7,934 bases of DNA from contig DAOVZP010000064.1 of NCBI GenBank assembly GCA_030635045.1, positions 1-7,934 of the forward strand, read 5' to 3'. The stretch is from Bacteroidota bacterium (lineage in GTDB: Bacteria; Bacteroidota; Bacteroidia; Bacteroidales; B18-G4). Shown here piece by piece: positions 6,232 to 7,934 of the stretch; the stretch's first letter is position 1; each line of letters begins with the position of its first letter. Below the pieces are notes generated by a model. The model saw nothing but the letters and a program-made list of their open reading frames with translations. It was not told the origin of the DNA and did no database searches. The position numbers and the translations under genes are program-made.

Positions 6232-7563
6232 ATGAAAAAAGTAGCAATAATTGGTGCTGGAAAAATGACCAAACCGCTTGTAGATTATTTTATCGACAAA
6301 TGTGGTTACCAGGTTTTTATGGTAAACAGAACAGTTTCAACTGCAGAAAAGGTCATTAATGGAAGAAAGCTGGGAACTGCTGTCAGATGGTCTGCCGGTG
6401 AACCTGAAACACTTGATAAAATTGTGTCACAATCGGATATAGTAATAAGCATGGTTCCTAAACCAATGCATATCAATGTTGCCAAATCATGTCTTCGATG
6501 TAATAAGAATATGGTGACAACCGCATATGAGATCCCCGAACTTATGGCACTGGATAAAGAGGTAAAAAAGAAAGGCCTTTTATTCTTAAATGAATTAGGT
6601 GAGGTTCCCGGAATTGATCATTTTGGCACTCAGCTTCTACTTGATGAGGTTAAAAAAGAAAATGGGAAAATCCTTAGCCTGAGATCGTATGGTAGCGGCC
6701 TGCCTGCTTATGAACATAATAACAACCCCATGTTATATAAGTTCTCATGGGATCCAAACACAGTATTTGTTGCAGCTCAAACCGCAGCTCAGTATATCGA
6801 GAACGGAAAAAAAATAAAAGTCCCGGGAGATAAGCTCTTTACTCATTTCTGGTTAACCGAGATTGAAGGCCTTGGAACATTTGAGACATATCCGAATAAA
6901 GATGTTGAAAAATATATTAAACCTTTTGGTCTTCCCAATAATATAACTTTTTACAGGGGTTTACTCAGATATTCGGGATATTGCAATAACCTAAGAAATA
7001 TTATGGAGCTGGGGTTTCTGGATACAGAAACAGTACACAAATTTTCAAATATAACATACAAGCAACTGATGGCATCGTTGGTTGGAAGTGATTCGACTAA
7101 AGGTCTTGAACTTAAGGTTACTAAATATTTGAATGTTTATGACAATGCTGACATTATCCATCGTTTAAAATGGCTCGGGCTTTTTGATGACAGGACAATA
7201 GATTTAAAAGAGGGTACAAAATTAGATGTTCTGCTGGACCGAATGTTAAAACGTATGGCTTATGAACCACATGAAAGTGATATGATCATTTTACATATTG
7301 AAGTGATTGCAGAATTTGAGAATGGCAGAAAAGAAAAGAGGCTGGCCACAATGGTAAATAAAGGAATACCTTATGGTGACTCGGCCATGTCAAGAGCAGT
7401 AGCATTGCCGGCTGCAATTTCTGCCCGGCTTATCATGGAAGGCAAAATTAAAGCAACAGGGTTGAGAATGCCTCCAAACCTACCTGAACTTTACAAACCT
7501 GTGCTGGAAGAATTAGAAACCTTTGGATTTACATTCAAGCGCCAGAACATAATAATACCCTAA
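6232..7563 (+). CDS. Saccharopine dehydrogenase (Lys9/AASS C-terminal type)
   Basis: 443 residues from ATG 6232, close to yeast Lys9 (446). This start is chosen because the conserved Rossmann motif begins at once: KKVAIIGAGKMTKP, with GxGxxxxP at residues 8-15. The strand-2 end has Asn32-Arg33-Thr34, which favours NADP(H). Family hallmarks follow: SDIVISMVP at 68-76, LNELGEVPGIDH at 119-130, SYGSGLPAYEHNNNPMLYKFSW at 152-173 (substrate-binding domain), RGLLRYSGYCNNLRNIMELGFLD at 242-264, and SAMSRAVALPAAISARLIMEGKI at 384-406. The enzyme interconverts saccharopine with glutamate plus alpha-aminoadipate semialdehyde, so it belongs to lysine degradation via saccharopine or to an alpha-aminoadipate route. 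No lysine-ketoglutarate reductase is in the window. The gene is more AT-rich than the minus-strand block and is transcribed away from it. A diverged copy follows after 55 nt. The family call is strong; physiological direction is open. Confidence 0.92.
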   Translation: MKKVAIIGAGKMTKPLVDYFIDKCGYQVFMVNRTVSTAEKVINGRKLGTAVRWSAGEPETLDKIVSQSDIVISMVPKPMHINVAKSCLRCNKNMVTTAYEIPELMALDKEVKKKGLLFLNELGEVPGIDHFGTQLLLDEVKKENGKILSLRSYGSGLPAYEHNNNPMLYKFSWDPNTVFVAAQTAAQYIENGKKIKVPGDKLFTHFWLTEIEGLGTFETYPNKDVEKYIKPFGLPNNITFYRGLLRYSGYCNNLRNIMELGFLDTETVHKFSNITYKQLMASLVGSDSTKGLELKVTKYLNVYDNADIIHRLKWLGLFDDRTIDLKEGTKLDVLLDRMLKRMAYEPHESDMIILHIEVIAEFENGRKEKRLATMVNKGIPYGDSAMSRAVALPAAISARLIMEGKIKATGLRMPPNLPELYKPVLEELETFGFTFKRQNIIIP

Positions 7564-7618
7564 TCCGTATAAACTGGAAATTACAAACAAAATAATTAAT
7601 CAGAAGCTAGCATTGGAA

Positions 7619-7934
7619 ATGAAAGACATTAAAACCATAACAATCATTGGAGCCGGATTAATGGTAAAACCAATGGTTGATTACTTTATCGAAAAAAAAG
7701 CTTACAGAATATTTTTATTGGATCAGTATGTTGAAAAAGCAATGAGCATAAAAGCAAACAGACCGGAGTGTACTGCTTTGGAATGGCGAAACAACGATAC
7801 TGAACAACTTGATGATGTGATTAAAAAGTCTGATATAGTTATAAGTATGGTTCCAAAACTAATACATATAATAATTGCCAGATCTTGTTTGAAATACAAA
7901 AAAAATATGCTCACTGCGTCATATGAAGTTCCTG
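7619..7934 (+). CDS. Second saccharopine-dehydrogenase-like protein, first 105 residues (runs off the right edge)
   Basis: The frame opens at ATG 7619 and stays open to the window end. The product aligns without gaps to the preceding gene's product (offset three residues) with about 49 identities in 102 positions by hand count. It keeps the Rossmann motif IIGAGLMVKPMVDYF at 9-23, SDIVISMVPK at 71-80 and SCLKYKKNM at 89-97. At the end of strand 2 it has Asp35-Gln36 where the first copy has Asn-Arg. By the general Rossmann rule this points to NAD(H) rather than NADP(H). The catalytic and saccharopine-binding half is beyond the edge, so substrate cannot be confirmed. It lies 55 nt downstream on the same strand with no terminator seen (7564-7618 is AT-rich spacer only), so one operon is likely. 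It arose by an old tandem duplication. Confidence 0.88.
   Translation, partial: MKDIKTITIIGAGLMVKPMVDYFIEKKAYRIFLLDQYVEKAMSIKANRPECTALEWRNNDTEQLDDVIKKSDIVISMVPKLIHIIIARSCLKYKKNMLTASYEVP

Overview
The window looks like a chromosomal piece of a Bacteroidota bacterium, probably an environmental Bacteroidales or Marinilabiliales-type organism. This is inferred from the secreted proteins with short signal peptides ending in Ala-Gln or Ser-Gln, a glycoside-hydrolase-like lipoprotein, an S37-type serine peptidase, a GH3/PA14 protein, sparse Shine-Dalgarno sequences, and TTTG/TAnnTTTG-like promoter candidates. No rRNA, tRNA, CRISPR array or transposase gene is visible.

Positions 1-5793 hold five genes, all on the minus strand. 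In transcription order (right to left) they are a ten-helix EamA/DMT permease (5793-4900), an exported GH3-like protein with a PA14 domain but no catalytic TIM barrel (4806-3235), a trans-3-hydroxy-L-proline dehydratase of the proline racemase superfamily (3248-2229), an exported S37-type peptidase (2007-700), and the N-terminal part of a lipoprotein resembling a glycoside hydrolase (692 to the left edge). The GH3-like and dehydratase genes overlap by 14 nt, and the peptidase and lipoprotein genes are 7 nt apart, so each pair is probably co-transcribed. A 221-nt gap between the pairs carries four tandem ~50-bp units, each with a short GC-rich hairpin. A working reading is a set for using glycosylated, proline- or hydroxyproline-containing protein: extracytoplasmic glycan and peptide handling, a cytoplasmic imino-acid dehydratase, and a permease. 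That link is inference.

Positions 5794-6231 are non-coding. They hold three 11-bp AT-rich tandem repeats overlapping a possible promoter for the permease, then an imperfect ~171-bp inverted-repeat element (5895-6065) resembling a non-autonomous mobile or REP-like repeat, then the leader of the next gene.

Positions 6232-7934 are on the plus strand and are clearly more AT-rich. They encode a full-length saccharopine dehydrogenase (Lys9/AASS C-terminal type, 443 residues) and, 55 nt downstream, the first 105 residues of a diverged paralogue (about 48% identical by hand count) that runs off the right edge. The two differ at the residues that usually set NADP versus NAD preference.
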